This document shows positions 36,501 to 50,889 of a DNA stretch of 64,000 nucleotides, one piece after another (positions within the stretch are counted from its first letter, which is position 1; every line of letters starts with the position of its first letter). The notes below the pieces were generated by a model. The model saw only the letters and a list, made by a program, of their open reading frames with translations. It made no database searches and had not been told where the DNA came from. The translations under genes and the position numbers were made by a program. The stretch lies in the NCBI GenBank assembly GCA_036244855.1, contig BQKZ01001691.1, positions 20,036 through 84,035 on the forward strand, written 5' to 3'. The stretch is from Temnopleurus reevesii (taxonomy: Eukaryota; Echinodermata; Echinoidea; Temnopleuroida; Temnopleuridae).

Positions 36501-39500
36501 GCATTATTTCAAAAGATTACGCCTCCACCAAATAGACCACACCAAGGCGTATAGCAATCACAAATAGATGGTAAGGAAATGTCTAAACCTCTTCATAATT
36601 ATTACATAATATTACAATTTAGAACTCTTTTAGACTTCCTAAATTGTAATATCAAATAGCACAAATCATAATTATAGTATTTTATCGATTGCCAAGTTTT
36701 AGTATACAGTGCGTGGTTAAGCGATAGATATAACACGACAATCAATAAAGTCAGGCATACATCCATAATTTAACAAATAAAGAGATATATGTAAATATTA
36801 ATAAATCAATGAATATTAATAAATCAATAAATATTAATAAATCAATAAATAAACTAATAAATAATCATAGGTTTACCTGGTCAAGTCTTGCATGCATTCG
36901 CCAAATTAAATTTGAGATCCTCAAATTTTGCGCGGAACGTTGTGGGAGAATAAATGTCTGAATTATACACCCAATTTATTTCAGTTCAATTCAAATCAAA
37001 TATACAGGAGCCATATACAAAGGAAACATAGTAATGAAATATTGAGCAAAAATGTAGGGGATTAACAAAGGCCAAAGCTTTATCGAGGTAAATCCATTAA
37101 GTACATATACATGTAACTATAAATAAAACATTACATAAGATACAAAAACTATAAAAATAAAAAAAGGCAGACAAACACATGTGAGCGGCATAAAAAATTG
37201 CAGATTAGAATTTCGTTATAATTTTGTTTTAAAATACTACGCGAGGTTGTTTTTCCAAAGTAAAGGTTCGGATGAATTGAAGTTTGGGATTATTTTTTTT
37301 GGTGAATTAAAATTTTTAGATTGTTTTGTATAATTTTGTGAAATATCTAATTTGTTTTGAATACATTGATATATATTGGTACTAGAAAATCATGATTAAA
37401 TATTATTAAGTACATGAATATGCAGATTGATATTTGTTCATATTTTCTATGAAGAGTAAAATACAATTTTTAATAGATATTGCGTACTGCATGGTTGAGA
37501 AAAATGTGTTATTTGTAAATCTGTATAGTATACAATCAATGCTCCTCCAATATATAGCGCACTTAATCCCCCAAAGTATATTACAATAATGTATGCATGG
37601 CAGAACTAAGAATGATATATAGTGAAGAGTATATCAAATGGAGCTAAATCTTTTAGTCTATTGATTCCACCAATCGATCTACATATTTTGCAACATATAC
37701 GTGTTCTTTCCAAGTAAATTCATCACACACCATATATAAGAAACATGTGGAGTGAACAAAGAAATTTTGCTTTTCGAATGTAAATATAATGATTGCAACT
37801 CGAAATAATTTTGTTTTTAGATTTCTATAAAATGCAGCATGCATCATGAGTACTACATGCATCATAAGTACTAAGTATGAATTTGTTTTCAACAAACCAA
37901 TCATTTATTATTTACAAGCTCTGCATCAAATTACAAGCATTTAAGTTGTCACCTGATAAAAATGAATTTGTAGCATCTGCAAAAAAATATGGGATGCAAG
38001 ATATAGCTAGCATGCTGAACCTTGTGGTACACTATTGAAATAATTAATATAAAGAGAAATATTATTAATAGAAACATATTGTGATCTGTCATCAAGATAA
38101 CCTTTAAACCAGTCGAGAGCCACTCCTCTTATACCATAATGCTGTGTTTTAATAAAAATGCAAATATTGCATTGACATTGAATTCCATGAATATGAATGT
38201 ATTCTGTTCCAATATGCTATACTCACTGTGAGCGGAAGGGACAAAGAACTTGGACAAAGTAAACAGCTTCATTCAGGCGTTCACGATGATCACAAAGGAA
38301 GGTCACAGGTCCAATTCTTATTCAACATTTTCCAATGAATAACAAGGATGGAAATCTCTTCTGTGACCACCTAGCTATTGTTAACGCTTGAATGGAGGTT
38401 GTTTACTTTGTCCCTTCTGTTTAAAGGCCTGGTCACATCACAAATCCTCTCATCACAAATTCGGGTGTATATATATAATTTTTTAGTAATTAAGCCCTGA
38501 TTTTGTACATGCAACTCAATTTAATTCCATATTTTATCTACTGTATCCTGCTGTTTTATAATATATTCAAATTTGAATTTTCTTGTGCAATTGAAATGCA
38601 ATTCCGGTCTTTTTACACTATTACTCCTCATACTTTTCCATAGCAATAATTTTAATTTCATGTCAATTCTTTTATTCTTGTAAGAATATCAACGCTCTTG
38701 CAGTTTCTATTCTCTTAAACCCAACCAGCATATTATAATATAAACCCAGGTACATTATATTTTAGTAACCAAACCCCAGTTCCATTTAAATGTGTATTTC
38801 TTGCTTCAAATTCTAATGTCATTTGTTATTTCCTTTTTCCTCAAATTCTTCTTTCTTTTCTCCTACTTCTTCTACTTTTCCTTTCTTCGTATTTTCAGTC
38901 TTTTCTCCCTTTCCCCTACTTCTCATCATCCTCATTTTCTCCCTCATCCTAGATCTAAACACTTATTCTTCTCCTCTCAATTACTCCTTTCTATATCTCT
39001 TTTCTTTTTACTTTTGGGACTACCCTCTTTTTAATGTACATATTACTTCTCATTTCCAGTAATTTTATCATAAAATTCGCACGTATGTAAGATTTTGATT
39101 TGATTATTTTATGTCTTGCTTGTAAACAAAATGTTATTAGTCCTCGGACTTTTATTTTGTACTTTGATGATTATAATTTTAATAAACCTGAATTGAATTG
39201 AATTGAATTGAAAAACATCAGCCGAGCGGTGCAGGAGCAGACCTAGAGCGGTGACAAAAATTCATCACCGCGCGTAACCGTTCACAACCGTTTAACATAT
39301 GTTGGCATCCGCTAAAGTACCACTGGATAAGCTCTTCAATCTTTCATGGTCCCTAGTTCCGCTCCAAAATGCGTTTTGAACCGCACACAAGATTGCGAGA
39401 GGTAAGGAGAGGGCAAGTTTCCGTTCTGGCAAAGTTCACCACCGCTAGAACACCGCCCTGGCACCGCTAGATGCAGGTTTGTGGCCTCTTGGATCCGCTA

Positions 39501-42500
39501 GATCAACGCAAAATTCTTGAACGCTGGACTACCGCTCAGCTTCATTGGGCTTCATTTCAACAACGCTCGTCATCGCGCACAAAGTGGGGGTAAAATTGAA
39601 TACTCTAGCGTTTCCATGGCGAAAGCAGGTGAAGCTTTAGAGTCGGTCGAACGGTTGTGAGCCGTTGCAAGCGTTAATCTAACGGTGGCCTAGCGCTTGG
39701 CAGAGCGACATCGTGCGCATGCGTGCTTTGGTTCGTCGGAAGTTTAACCCTAAAAGCCATGCCCACTTAAAAAAATCGTCAAGCCCAAACTGGCTCAAAA
39801 TCACGATTTCGTCTACAAAGTCAATGTAAATTATGTTTTCAGTAAATATTAATAAATGATATTATTACGTTTATGGAATCGTTATGGCATATTTATGATT
39901 CTAATTAGTTCAGCAATACAATTCCAATAAAAAAAACAATGAAAAACAAAATGTCAAAATCCAAAAAAAAATAAAAACATTCGAAATTTGTCGGAATGAA
40001 TTTCGTTTTTTTTAAGTGGATTTGTAAAGAATTTTATTATAAACATTCACACACATCCACGACATGACATTGTAACTTTATTCCAAGTCAGACGCTTTAA
40101 TAACTGAGCTATGTATCCAATCTTGTTGTACGATGTACACTTATACACCGGAACTTTGGTTAGTCTCAAGCAGAAACAGGTTGCCACCACTCAATGAAAA
40201 ATGAGTCATCGTAAGGTTCAATATTGCACCCGTGGGTGTTACAAATGATCCATTGTGTAATATCGCACTTTTTTTTCTAATCATGCATTGCAAATCATCA
40301 CAAAAGTGTTAGGATAGCACCAGTTAATCTAACACCAAAATACCATAAGATACAAAAGAATAGTGCGCCACCCCATGAAGGGGCACGACCCCTTGCACCT
40401 TTCCCCGACTGAAACCCTACACCTGAATACCATATCTCCTCGTGACAAAATGATATATTACATGGACATCAACAACTTCTTTTAAAAAAAAATGCTTGAC
40501 TTCATAACAAGCGAGAGAGAAATATAATTGTACATCATTTTACCAAGAAACATCCTTGCGACAATTCAATGAATGACATCCCGAAAGTCCTGCATGGTGT
40601 TCAACCATCGTTTCCAGTCTCAATATCAATACACACGGGCTTTTAGAAGCAGATCTTACCTTAATCGTATCTACAGGGGGTCAAACTTAGCTCCCAAAAG
40701 TACATACCTTAAACCAGTATTGATTGTAACTAAATCAGTTGTAATTCTCAGCTCGTATACGGAGAAATCAAGTAGATCAGTACATCTTTGAGCCATTTGA
40801 TCTTCATAAAGCCTCAAGTCACATATCACACAAAATCGTCTATACATCTTTTTATGTCCCACTTGGATTTCAATTGATCTGAAGTGAGCAATTCAAGTCA
40901 TTTTGCCATGAAGATGAGAAGAATGTAAGTACTAATAAGGTGTTATTTACCGTATTTTTTTCAAAGGCAGGATAGTCCTATTCAGGCTATAGTTATTTCC
41001 TGCTTTTCAAAGAGTCACACAGGGTATACTTTTGATTGATTTTGATTTCCGTCAAGTGAATATATTACATTTAAAAATAGACAATTTTTTTGACAGCACA
41101 AATTCAAACAGGAATAATAAACATAAATAGTATACATAAAAAAGGAGAAAAGACGGCTGGATACCTAACATTCAGCTTCTAGTCATTTATAATTAAATTG
41201 AAACATAATAATTTTCAATTAAATCACATCGATAGATCCTTGAAACAATCAATATTTAAAGCAGCGTATTGACACTGTGTTGTATCCAATAATTTATTCA
41301 GAGCAAAAAATGTGTGCACTTCGTTTATTCCGTTGAATGAAAGTTGGTCTCTGTTATCCATCCTTTTGTCTGTCATATCTATTATGGATAATTGTAACTA
41401 ATGAGATCGACTAAATTCTTGAAGCCGTCTTATAAAAAATCTGATCAAGAAAAGTAGTAGTTTTACTAGAATTATGATTTTTACCCTTAATGTTTAATTT
41501 CTTCTTCATTCCTGATGTTCACCGAAACCATAATACTTTCTGTATATAAATAGGATGATGTAAAGCCAGTAGCCGAGGATAAATGTTCAATGAGCGAATG
41601 ATATTCCCCCCTTCATGATTCCACCTTGCCTGAATAGTCATTGACACATGTGTTGGAATTCATACTTGACGCATCTCGCAAGCCATCATCGTGAACATGT
41701 CCATGGTTAGCATAATGACGTAATGCTACTATGATGGTGCTTCAAACTGATTCAAAAGGTTGGAAAGAACAAGCACGTATCTCTCAATCATTGAGATTTA
41801 CATCATGACAGTTCGATTAAAATAGACATTTCATGGAAATAGAAAGAGTTCATATTTGGTAGACCTTTTGATGAGTGCGAATCTAAGACTAGGATTTTTG
41901 CTCATATAAGTTACAGGAAAGTTCACCCTGTCTCCCCCTCCCACCACCAAATATATCTTTAAAAATTATTTGACGATTCGGGGTCCATGAGTTTTTGTTA
42001 GCTTTTGTGGAGCTGGTCCTGATGCTGCCATATAGGGATGGGTTCGATTGGGGACCATCTAGACATCCTAACAGTTCGGGTATCATAATCTGTATTTATC
42101 GTCATGTACTTTTATAATTGTAATGAAATGTTTATATTCACTATAACATGGTGAATCTTTAATAATATGATCATAGTTGTTTGAGTTTGTTTGGGTTATT
42201 CAAGCATGTTGCTTTCTTTCAATGAAAGTGCTACTCTATTTCAACAAATTGACTGATATATAAACAAGTAAAAAATAATTTAATTATTTAAAAATAATTA
42301 CTATGTCATTTGGATGAATTTAAGCGGTCTGTCTGTTAATATTTTTGTACGGATATGAAACGATGTTTAATAGGAAAGAAGTAATCCCCTATAAACCCGG
42401 GTTATTTGATAATAATATAAAATTCCTCTACACGCCATATAGAATCAGTAAAAAAAAAAATATCCCATGATTTTTTTTAGAGATGTACTGTTTAAAGTAG

Positions 42501-42757
42501 GAAATTGCCATGATGCAACGTATGGTAATTGTGTTGTAGAATATTCATTCCTCTCCATTTTAGTACCCTGTTCAATGGGAAAATTGCACGCATGACTGAA
42601 CAAAAACACTTTCCCCAGCATAAAAAGTGCAAAATTTTATTTGCGTCAAGTGGCTGGATGAGCAACTTTAACAGGACTTTAAAAAGGACACGCACACACA
42701 AACACACGTTCACGTATACCCTTAAACACGTAAATAGTATACACATGCAAACACGAA

Positions 42758-42798
<41 letters not shown>

Positions 42799-45700
42799 CA
42801 TAAACACTCACACATGCACCCGCACCCAGTAATTCAAGTTAAAAATGGACAAATATGTTAGCGCATATAATCTTAACCCCTCCCTCCAAGAAAGATAATT
42901 ACTAACTGCCTGGTGAGTGGCACAATAGAAAAATAACCCAAACAAAAAGGAAATCGTGAAGTTATCAGATTACCTCTATAACTCTTCAAACATGTCAATT
43001 TATCATGAGAAAACCTTAACGGAGAAAGGCCAAATAAGTATTGAGTCATTTTATTTTATTCCCTCTTTCCTTATCAGCGTGTACCATTAACTCACGAGCT
43101 CCGCCACCCCGCCCCCTTACTTACTTTCAAGTCAAATCAAGCACGTCGTCGCAAAAAATATATATATATACATAATTTGTTACAGATCGTCACAAAGTAA
43201 TATTCGTTGGAATATTAAAGAAAGTTGTATCTTATATCAGGGCAACAGACTGCATGCTAGTTAGCATTACGTCTCCATATCACAAGGCTGAAGATTTGGA
43301 AATCCTCCATCCGGTTCTGTAACGTTACGGAAGCAATGTCTGGTGTAAAACCATCAGAGAAAGCTTTTATTTGAGTGGGAAGAAGTTGCTTCAAGCAAAA
43401 CTGGTATTATTTTACGTTTAGAGTGTTTCTAAATTGGCATGATTTGGGCATTGTGGCGCACAATGGGCGCAAACTATTTTGATAGCGAAATGGATTCCAA
43501 AGAAGGGTAACATATCCAATAGAATGGTGTTTTACAGAATGCAAAGAAAACTTAGGTTTTGCTCCAAAGCGAGAGGGGAGGACAAATGGAGAGCCTTCTA
43601 ATTAATTTTGAACGAAACGGAATATTTGATTTCGTTTCTTGATATTCTGAAGCTCAGATAGGAATGAATTTTGGTTTTTAGGGTTAGATTCGCGTGGTAA
43701 AATATGCGTGGTTTTTATGCTTAACATTTACGATATTTTGAACATTAAACCTGGCATCGTACGTCTTTTAAAACCGCGACAAACTCATCAAGACTTGCCA
43801 GACGGGGATGAAGTTGAATTTTGACCTTCTTAATATTACAAGTGTCTTTCTAAGGAACATAATTCCGGAACCAGATGATTGACTTGGTGAAAGGCTGAAA
43901 AAAAAAACAGCTGAAAATTGCCATGAACAGATTAAAAATAACATGCACTCATATTGTTTTGCTTTCTATCAGCCCATACGGATTCTTAATTCATGTTTGT
44001 TATAAAAATATTAATGGAATAATTAAAGGAAGTTAGTGGGTACGCTTAACATGATTCGTTGCCATAACAATTAAGAGAAAATCCATTCTGATAAATCCAC
44101 ATTTTGATCGGATGCATGCTCTTAGAATTCTGTACAACATGCTGTCCATAACTGTTAGTTAAAACATACACTCCATTGGAGGTGATGGGTCTATAGTTAT
44201 AGATATTTTTACCAAACAGGAGAAAATTATTTTACCAGTACCATTGGATGGTTGGTGATATTATGTTGCCCATTGCAAGTGTTGCGCTGCCTTCAATCTA
44301 CCTAGGGAGCAAAACCCTGATTTTAGGGTCAAGGTGCAATGACGAGAAAGATGGAGTAGTCCTATCTAGAATTGTTCTATGATTCCTGCGGAACATTTCT
44401 AGGGTGGACTACCCTTGCATCGAGGTGCACAAGGTTGTCAAAAATGCAGTTGCCATGGCAACGACCCTCCAAAATCCGGATTTTTATTTTAATCAAAATG
44501 GTCACTATAGATTTACTAATATTTTGTATTAACTGGTAAAAATATGCGTGTTGAAATATTCCTAGATGGAGAAGTCCGATAAAATACTTTTTGCATCAAC
44601 ACGAATAACGGTTGCCATGGTAACAGCCACATATTTGTAAAAAAATCTAGGATTTTTTAAAATTTTTAGCACAAAGTTAAATATTTTATTAATTTAAGGG
44701 GATCTATTGTCAATTATCTATATTGAATTACAAACCTATTTTATCGGTATATAATGTAGCCAAATATTATGTTCTATTAACTAGCCATTTTGTTACCATG
44801 ACAACAAAACCGAGCTCGATACATGGAGTGTATGTGACTAGTTTGTATATTTTTGTACAATTCATCAAGTTATTGACATTGATTTTCATGGAATACTTTG
44901 ACATTTCTTTTCTNCCACCACGGTCACATCTGACGCGCTACTGACCCTAAATACTATGATATTGGTTAATGACTGAGAACTGATCCCAGTCATCAATGTG
45001 TAGTCAGCGGATGGAGAAAATACTTTAATCAAATTATGAAAATTTGAGCAAAATCGGAAGATTCATTTTAAAGTTATGAATTTTCAAAGTTTTGATTGAA
45101 ATCCCTCATGAGCTCCTTAAATTTGCACCCTACGTGCACAAAATGGCTGCCAACATGAATAATTCTCCATTCACCTTGTACACACCATTTAACAGTTTCC
45201 CCTTTTACAGAAAAGCAAATAAAATTTTGTTTATTTTTAAGTAAAATATGATATATCTACAAAATTTGGAATGCTCGAGACTCGTAAAACGGCCTTAAAT
45301 TGTACATTTCACATTGAAAATGTCTGTGCTGTGCCAGCAGTATGCAGAGACAATACGGGAATTATAAAAAGATGTCGACAGATCTTGTTAAGGAGTAACG
45401 CATTTTCATTGCTTTGCCATTTTGACTATAGGCACCTAACCATTTCGGAAGGGTTTTTTTCTGCCACATTCTTGCGGCGTATATTTCAACATGAATCGAA
45501 CAATAGCACTATAATAACACTATACGAGATTCTAAAGAAAATCATTTTTCGATAGAACGAAGCATCCGAGCTTCATAAAATGTTCTTATTTCAATCACAA
45601 ACTGATGTGTTATTTTCTTCATACATTCCCCGAGTGAGAATGAGAGCATAAACCTTAAAAGGTTATATAAAACGTTGAAAAAAAAAGAATGTAAAATGGT

Positions 45701-48700
45701 CTGTGCATTAATTTTAAACTTTCTTCCTACGTCTGCAAAAAGTATATGAATGATGTCCTGGGGCAATGCCCATCTCTGCCTACACGAAATCACGTCCATT
45801 AGGATATAACTCGTGTTGGAGAATTGTTACGTGGTTGGGTGTAGGTGTATAGGTAACATTGCCCCTAGCGATGTAGGCGTAAGATCATCGTGAGAGATGG
45901 GGAGAAATCGGTCCTGTGATGTGATTCGCTCTCGAGTGCGCACTACTCAACCTACAAGTGCCCGTTTATGAATTCTAACACATACAGATATTCAAGGGAA
46001 AGTCGTAAATAGTATCAATACGGGATATAAACATTTATTTAAGTGTATCACATGTTCTTGGAAAATCTTTCAATGGGTAGCAGCACTACGAGTTTCTGGC
46101 ACTAATAAAAAACAATATAAGTCATTACAAGATGATATCTATAAACGAGTCGAAAATATTTAAATCAATCGAATCTTATTTTTAATCGGTAATGAACATA
46201 ATTATATAATTTTTCAAAAAGGATGTTCAGTCATCCATTTATCTTACTCAAACTTGTTGTTATTCATTTAACTGTGATCACTACAAGTTCTCTGAGTTGC
46301 TCTACTTGCCTTTTAAAGTTGTAATCTGACGATGTAAGTGTTCAGCGTTGGATTCTTCTACTAGCCCTGTTTAGGATCCGAGTGTCGCTTGGTTAAGAGG
46401 ATTCATGTGGATTAGTTTTCGAAATACGAGATCGTCTTAAGAAAGAAGAAAGGCAGGCAAAAGGGCTACCATGCCATTAAATGTCAAGCAACTGAAAAGT
46501 TAGCACATTAATAGGTCAGCAGTATCTCTCTTTTGAGCACATAAAATATATATAAATGGATAACAAACAGGTCCTTTGGTGAAGGAAGTTTAAGTGTCAA
46601 CCAGAATACATCTGATGTGATGTAGTCAGCCTGTAATAAATTGGCAAAAATGAATTAAAGATGGCGCTATAAAGCATGTGTTTGGGTGTTTCCAATTAAA
46701 GATAAAGAAAAGAATGAGCTAGCCACTTTTTTTCAGAATAATATACGTTTATATAGTTTTCACCGATTCTATTTTGCAGGAATAATTCCTCCAAGTTCTT
46801 AGCATTTTCCAATAAAATGAGCACACATAGATTAAAGATATAACTTTTCAAAAGTGTAACAGAAAATTACTTTTGCTTGCAAGACCACACTCTAGAAATT
46901 TCATTAAATTTGGGGATTTTGGGGGTAAATTTCAGGAATTTTAATTCTAGAGAAAAAAAGTAGACTCCTCAGCGTTTCATCTCAATCGATCTTAACCATA
47001 ATTTTGGGTCAAGCAAACCAAAATGATTTTAAGAATTAGACTGGGTGCAGCATTGGTAAACATACCAGTGTGAACGGGAAGCGTGAATGTTAAAAGTCGT
47101 GTTACAAGGAACTAAAAAGACATTAAAAGTTCCATTTTGCAACTGACGTGTTGTCACTAATAAAAATACCAAGCGATCATAATCATTTTCTATTTCACGA
47201 GTTTAGCCACAGTGTTGACAAATACTACTAATAACGTCTGTTACTGGAACCCCCTCAGTTTAACCATTTTATACCCACATTTTACAGTCAAGAATTTATC
47301 ATCACGTGCACGCTCTGCGACTGAGGTAATTTGACATTTTAGGGTAATTCACAGAAAGCGTTTTGACTTTGAGATCCATCACAGCGCAGTATAGCGGTTG
47401 TGGCTCTGTCTTGAAAATTGTTGACAAGAATGATATGTGTCTTTGCACCTCAGAACATCATTTGCGGTTAAAAAATGCTGGTATGCTTGTCATTTGTGTC
47501 GCAGTTGGAATTGACACCATGACAGCCATCTCAAGATCAATCGCAAGACTCATCGCGAGTATACACGATGAGTCTTGAGACCGTTCTTCTTGCTAGTCTT
47601 GGTATCGCCATGCTCGTGTTCTACTACTGGAAGTCTACTTACGGGTTCAAACATGCCTCTCGCAATATATTTGTCTAGCGTCAAGGCCATGACGGCGCCG
47701 AACTTACTGGCTCTACATCCAATGATGACAAAATCTGGTTTACACGCGTTTGTTTAAAATTCCAATGTCATTTTCTTAATCGAATGGTTTGACAACTTTG
47801 AACAACGAAATTTATACCTTGTAGTTGTACAGAAAAAAAAAAGATTTTATTTTGTTTTGTTGTTTTCGTATTGTGTAAAGTTTTCCTAATTTTTTACATA
47901 CAGCAAATACATCACGTAAAGGACTTCTTGAAACGTGCCAATGTTTATTCTTCAAAAGTCTTTCTTCTTATGTTATGGATTCATTGTAAAATTCTTACAT
48001 TATTTTAGCATATCCAAATTATGTATCTGTCAATGCTTTACCAGATTTTTAAATTGCATCGGCACGAGTCACACACCGAATCTGTATGCTACTTTGATTC
48101 ATGACATGTGATTTGCAATGCTCTTCCACATCGGTTGGTTGTGTTCAGATATTATCAGTTTATGCGTTGACATGCATCATAATGACAAGAACTTACGCAT
48201 TTTTACACTTAATGCATCATTCTGTGGTATGATATTTCTATTTATATAGTCGGTAAGAAGATTGAGCACCAATTACCGTCGGTCTTAAACATTTAATAAG
48301 ATATATTGGGGATGATGTAAAAAAGAACACTTTAATGGAGAATCAAGAAATATCAAGGTATCTATTGCCAAGGAATGGATGACTAGGTACAGATTAAAAT
48401 GTGCGCCAAAACCCTTACCCAGTGTGCACATGCAACTTATCATTTATAATTATTCTCGTTCCATTTTTTCCAAATAAAACCATTGTTTGTAAGATACATT
48501 TAAAAGCACACTGTCTGCGCCAGATGGATAACCAGAGACGATAGAGTATCATTTCACTCGCATTTATATTTCTAGCCAAAGAAGTGCTCGTTAGAGAAAT
48601 GATACTTCCACGCGTGAAAATTGATATTCTATTTCCTTTGGTAGATACTCTAACAAGTCATCAAGATAGCTATATCCTTCCCCGCATTGCATCTTATGGG

Positions 48701-50849
48701 AGACCCCAGGATCCAATATCCATTGAAATCATAACACTAATACTGATTACGGCACCAGTTATTCATCTATTTCTCACATCTCGCAAAATATAGATAAATT
48801 ATAACAAGAAAAAACCGCGATATGGGAATTAGAATTTATATTTCATGGACATAATGATATACGGATCAAGAGAAATAATGGTAGACTTTTATTATCTTAG
48901 TAAATGTGACATTCACACACATTCTCCCTATGGAGCAGTACATGAGCTTTAAATTAAATTATAACGCTGAGAGTGTTTAAACAATTAGACCGTAAATATG
49001 CACGAAAATAATCCCATTGTGCTAATTTCTGTAGCTTACTCAAACTGCAAAAGGTGTATCGTTTAGCAATTTGTGAAGTGCTCAGAGGCGGGATTCGAAC
49101 CCGTGCCTTTGATAAAACGGGATTGCTTGGTTCTATCCGATCGTGTCGTGTTCCCGTGTGTAAAAGATGGAGACTTGAAAAGGTATTAAACACTAGGTGA
49201 CTTCAAGTACGGTGTTGAACGCTGGTGTTGGTGTTGCAGCAAAACCAACACCAGCCTCAACACCAAACTTGAAGTCTGTCGGTGTTTGGGGTAGACCTCG
49301 CAAGATTCTGACGTATTTCCGGTCGTTTCTGTATCACTTCTGTAAACTGACCAACGGTGTTGGAGCTCGGTTTATGGATCGTTTTGCTCTCTCAACACCA
49401 ACACCAACACCGAACACCGTATTTGAAGTCCCCCAATGACTTTATAACATAACACAACGCCCGATTGTGGTTGTCAAAATGGTGCAAGATTGCACCTCTT
49501 TTTTGTACTTTGCTTCCTTTGTGTACCCTTTCTTTTGTGCTGAGCGTATACATCAAAAGGGTGTAATTTCGCACCTTTACGGGTTTTCACGACGGTTTTG
49601 CACCCTTTGCGCACCTTTTTTTTAGTGTGTAGCTAAAGTACTAATGCCAATGGTGCTGATGTTTTATTTTCATGTTGAATATCATCTCGTTGATTTCTTC
49701 AAACAGATGCATTTATTGGTTTGAAAATCATACTCGTTTAGAAAAAAACATCGTTTCATTATGGTAGTAAATTTACAAGAATACGAGTTCAATAACATGA
49801 GCTTGAATATGACTTTCGCAAGGTGTTTCCCCTAGCTAGCCCTCCTCAATTTTGTTGAACTCAATTAGTGAAATTATTTTTTGAATTATTCAAAATTATT
49901 TTAGAGGATTTGTAGCTTTGATCGTTTGCGTTTAATTTCTTGCTGCAACGTGGGCGAACAAAGCATATAAAGATGACAAAGCAAAGTGTTTCCAAGAACC
50001 CATTCACATAGAACCCCCGACTAAACACGATTCAAGACGGCTCAATGTTCACTGACAAGATGACTGCCCCCGAACAAAGAGTCGTGTCGAATCTTGGTTG
50101 GTAGGGAATTTTCCCGAGCAAGAAAATAAATTTCATTGACAAACAAATCAATGTTCAGAATAAATCATGTCTGCCCATATTTCATGAAATATAAAAGGAG
50201 CTTTGCGAACTCGGAAATATGGATGAAAGATACACAACCAATTACTATACAAGCTTAAAAGTGCCACCCAGATGTCTGGATAATCGAATAATGTCTACAT
50301 CTGTTAGAAGAAATGCTCAGTTGGCGAGATCTCGGAACTGGTCAGTGCAACATCTTGTAGAAGAAATTATCAAATGACAAGATCTTAAGCCCCGGTCACA
50401 TAGGGCTCCAGAAGCAAAACGATTCACCCCGACTCGTTGTTAATCCACAGTTAACTGCCTCAGAACAACGAGTCGGAGTGAATCGTGTTGCTTCCGGGGT
50501 CCTATGTGACCGGGGCATTAGATCCCGTCATATACATCCTTTGGATTTTTTTTTTAATTTGACCAGGTGCTTCAGATTCATAACTCTGAGCTGTGACTCC
50601 ATTCTTCTGAAATCTCCTTGATAGAACGAAGCTTTTCTCTCCTTTTTTGCGTTGACGGAGCCTTTTTTTAATTTTATTGAATGCTGGGAAGACATTGACT
50701 ATAAATACTAATGTAATGGACGTCTAGGCAAGGGGCTCATTATTTCCTTTATTATCATAATTTTAATTATTATTATTATTATCATTATTACTATTATCAT
50801 TATCATTATCATTATGATCATCATTATTATTATCATAACAACAATTATC

Positions 50850-50889
<40 letters not shown>

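Noticed and set aside
45271..45555. 94-codon plus-strand frame with several Cys
   Set aside because: It lies next to a diverged foldback remnant, has no splice context, and its cysteine spacing fits no family I know.
49077..49165. Functional tRNA gene on the minus strand
   Set aside because: The T-arm is good, but the D-arm and acceptor stem do not form, so I call it a tRNA-derived repeat.
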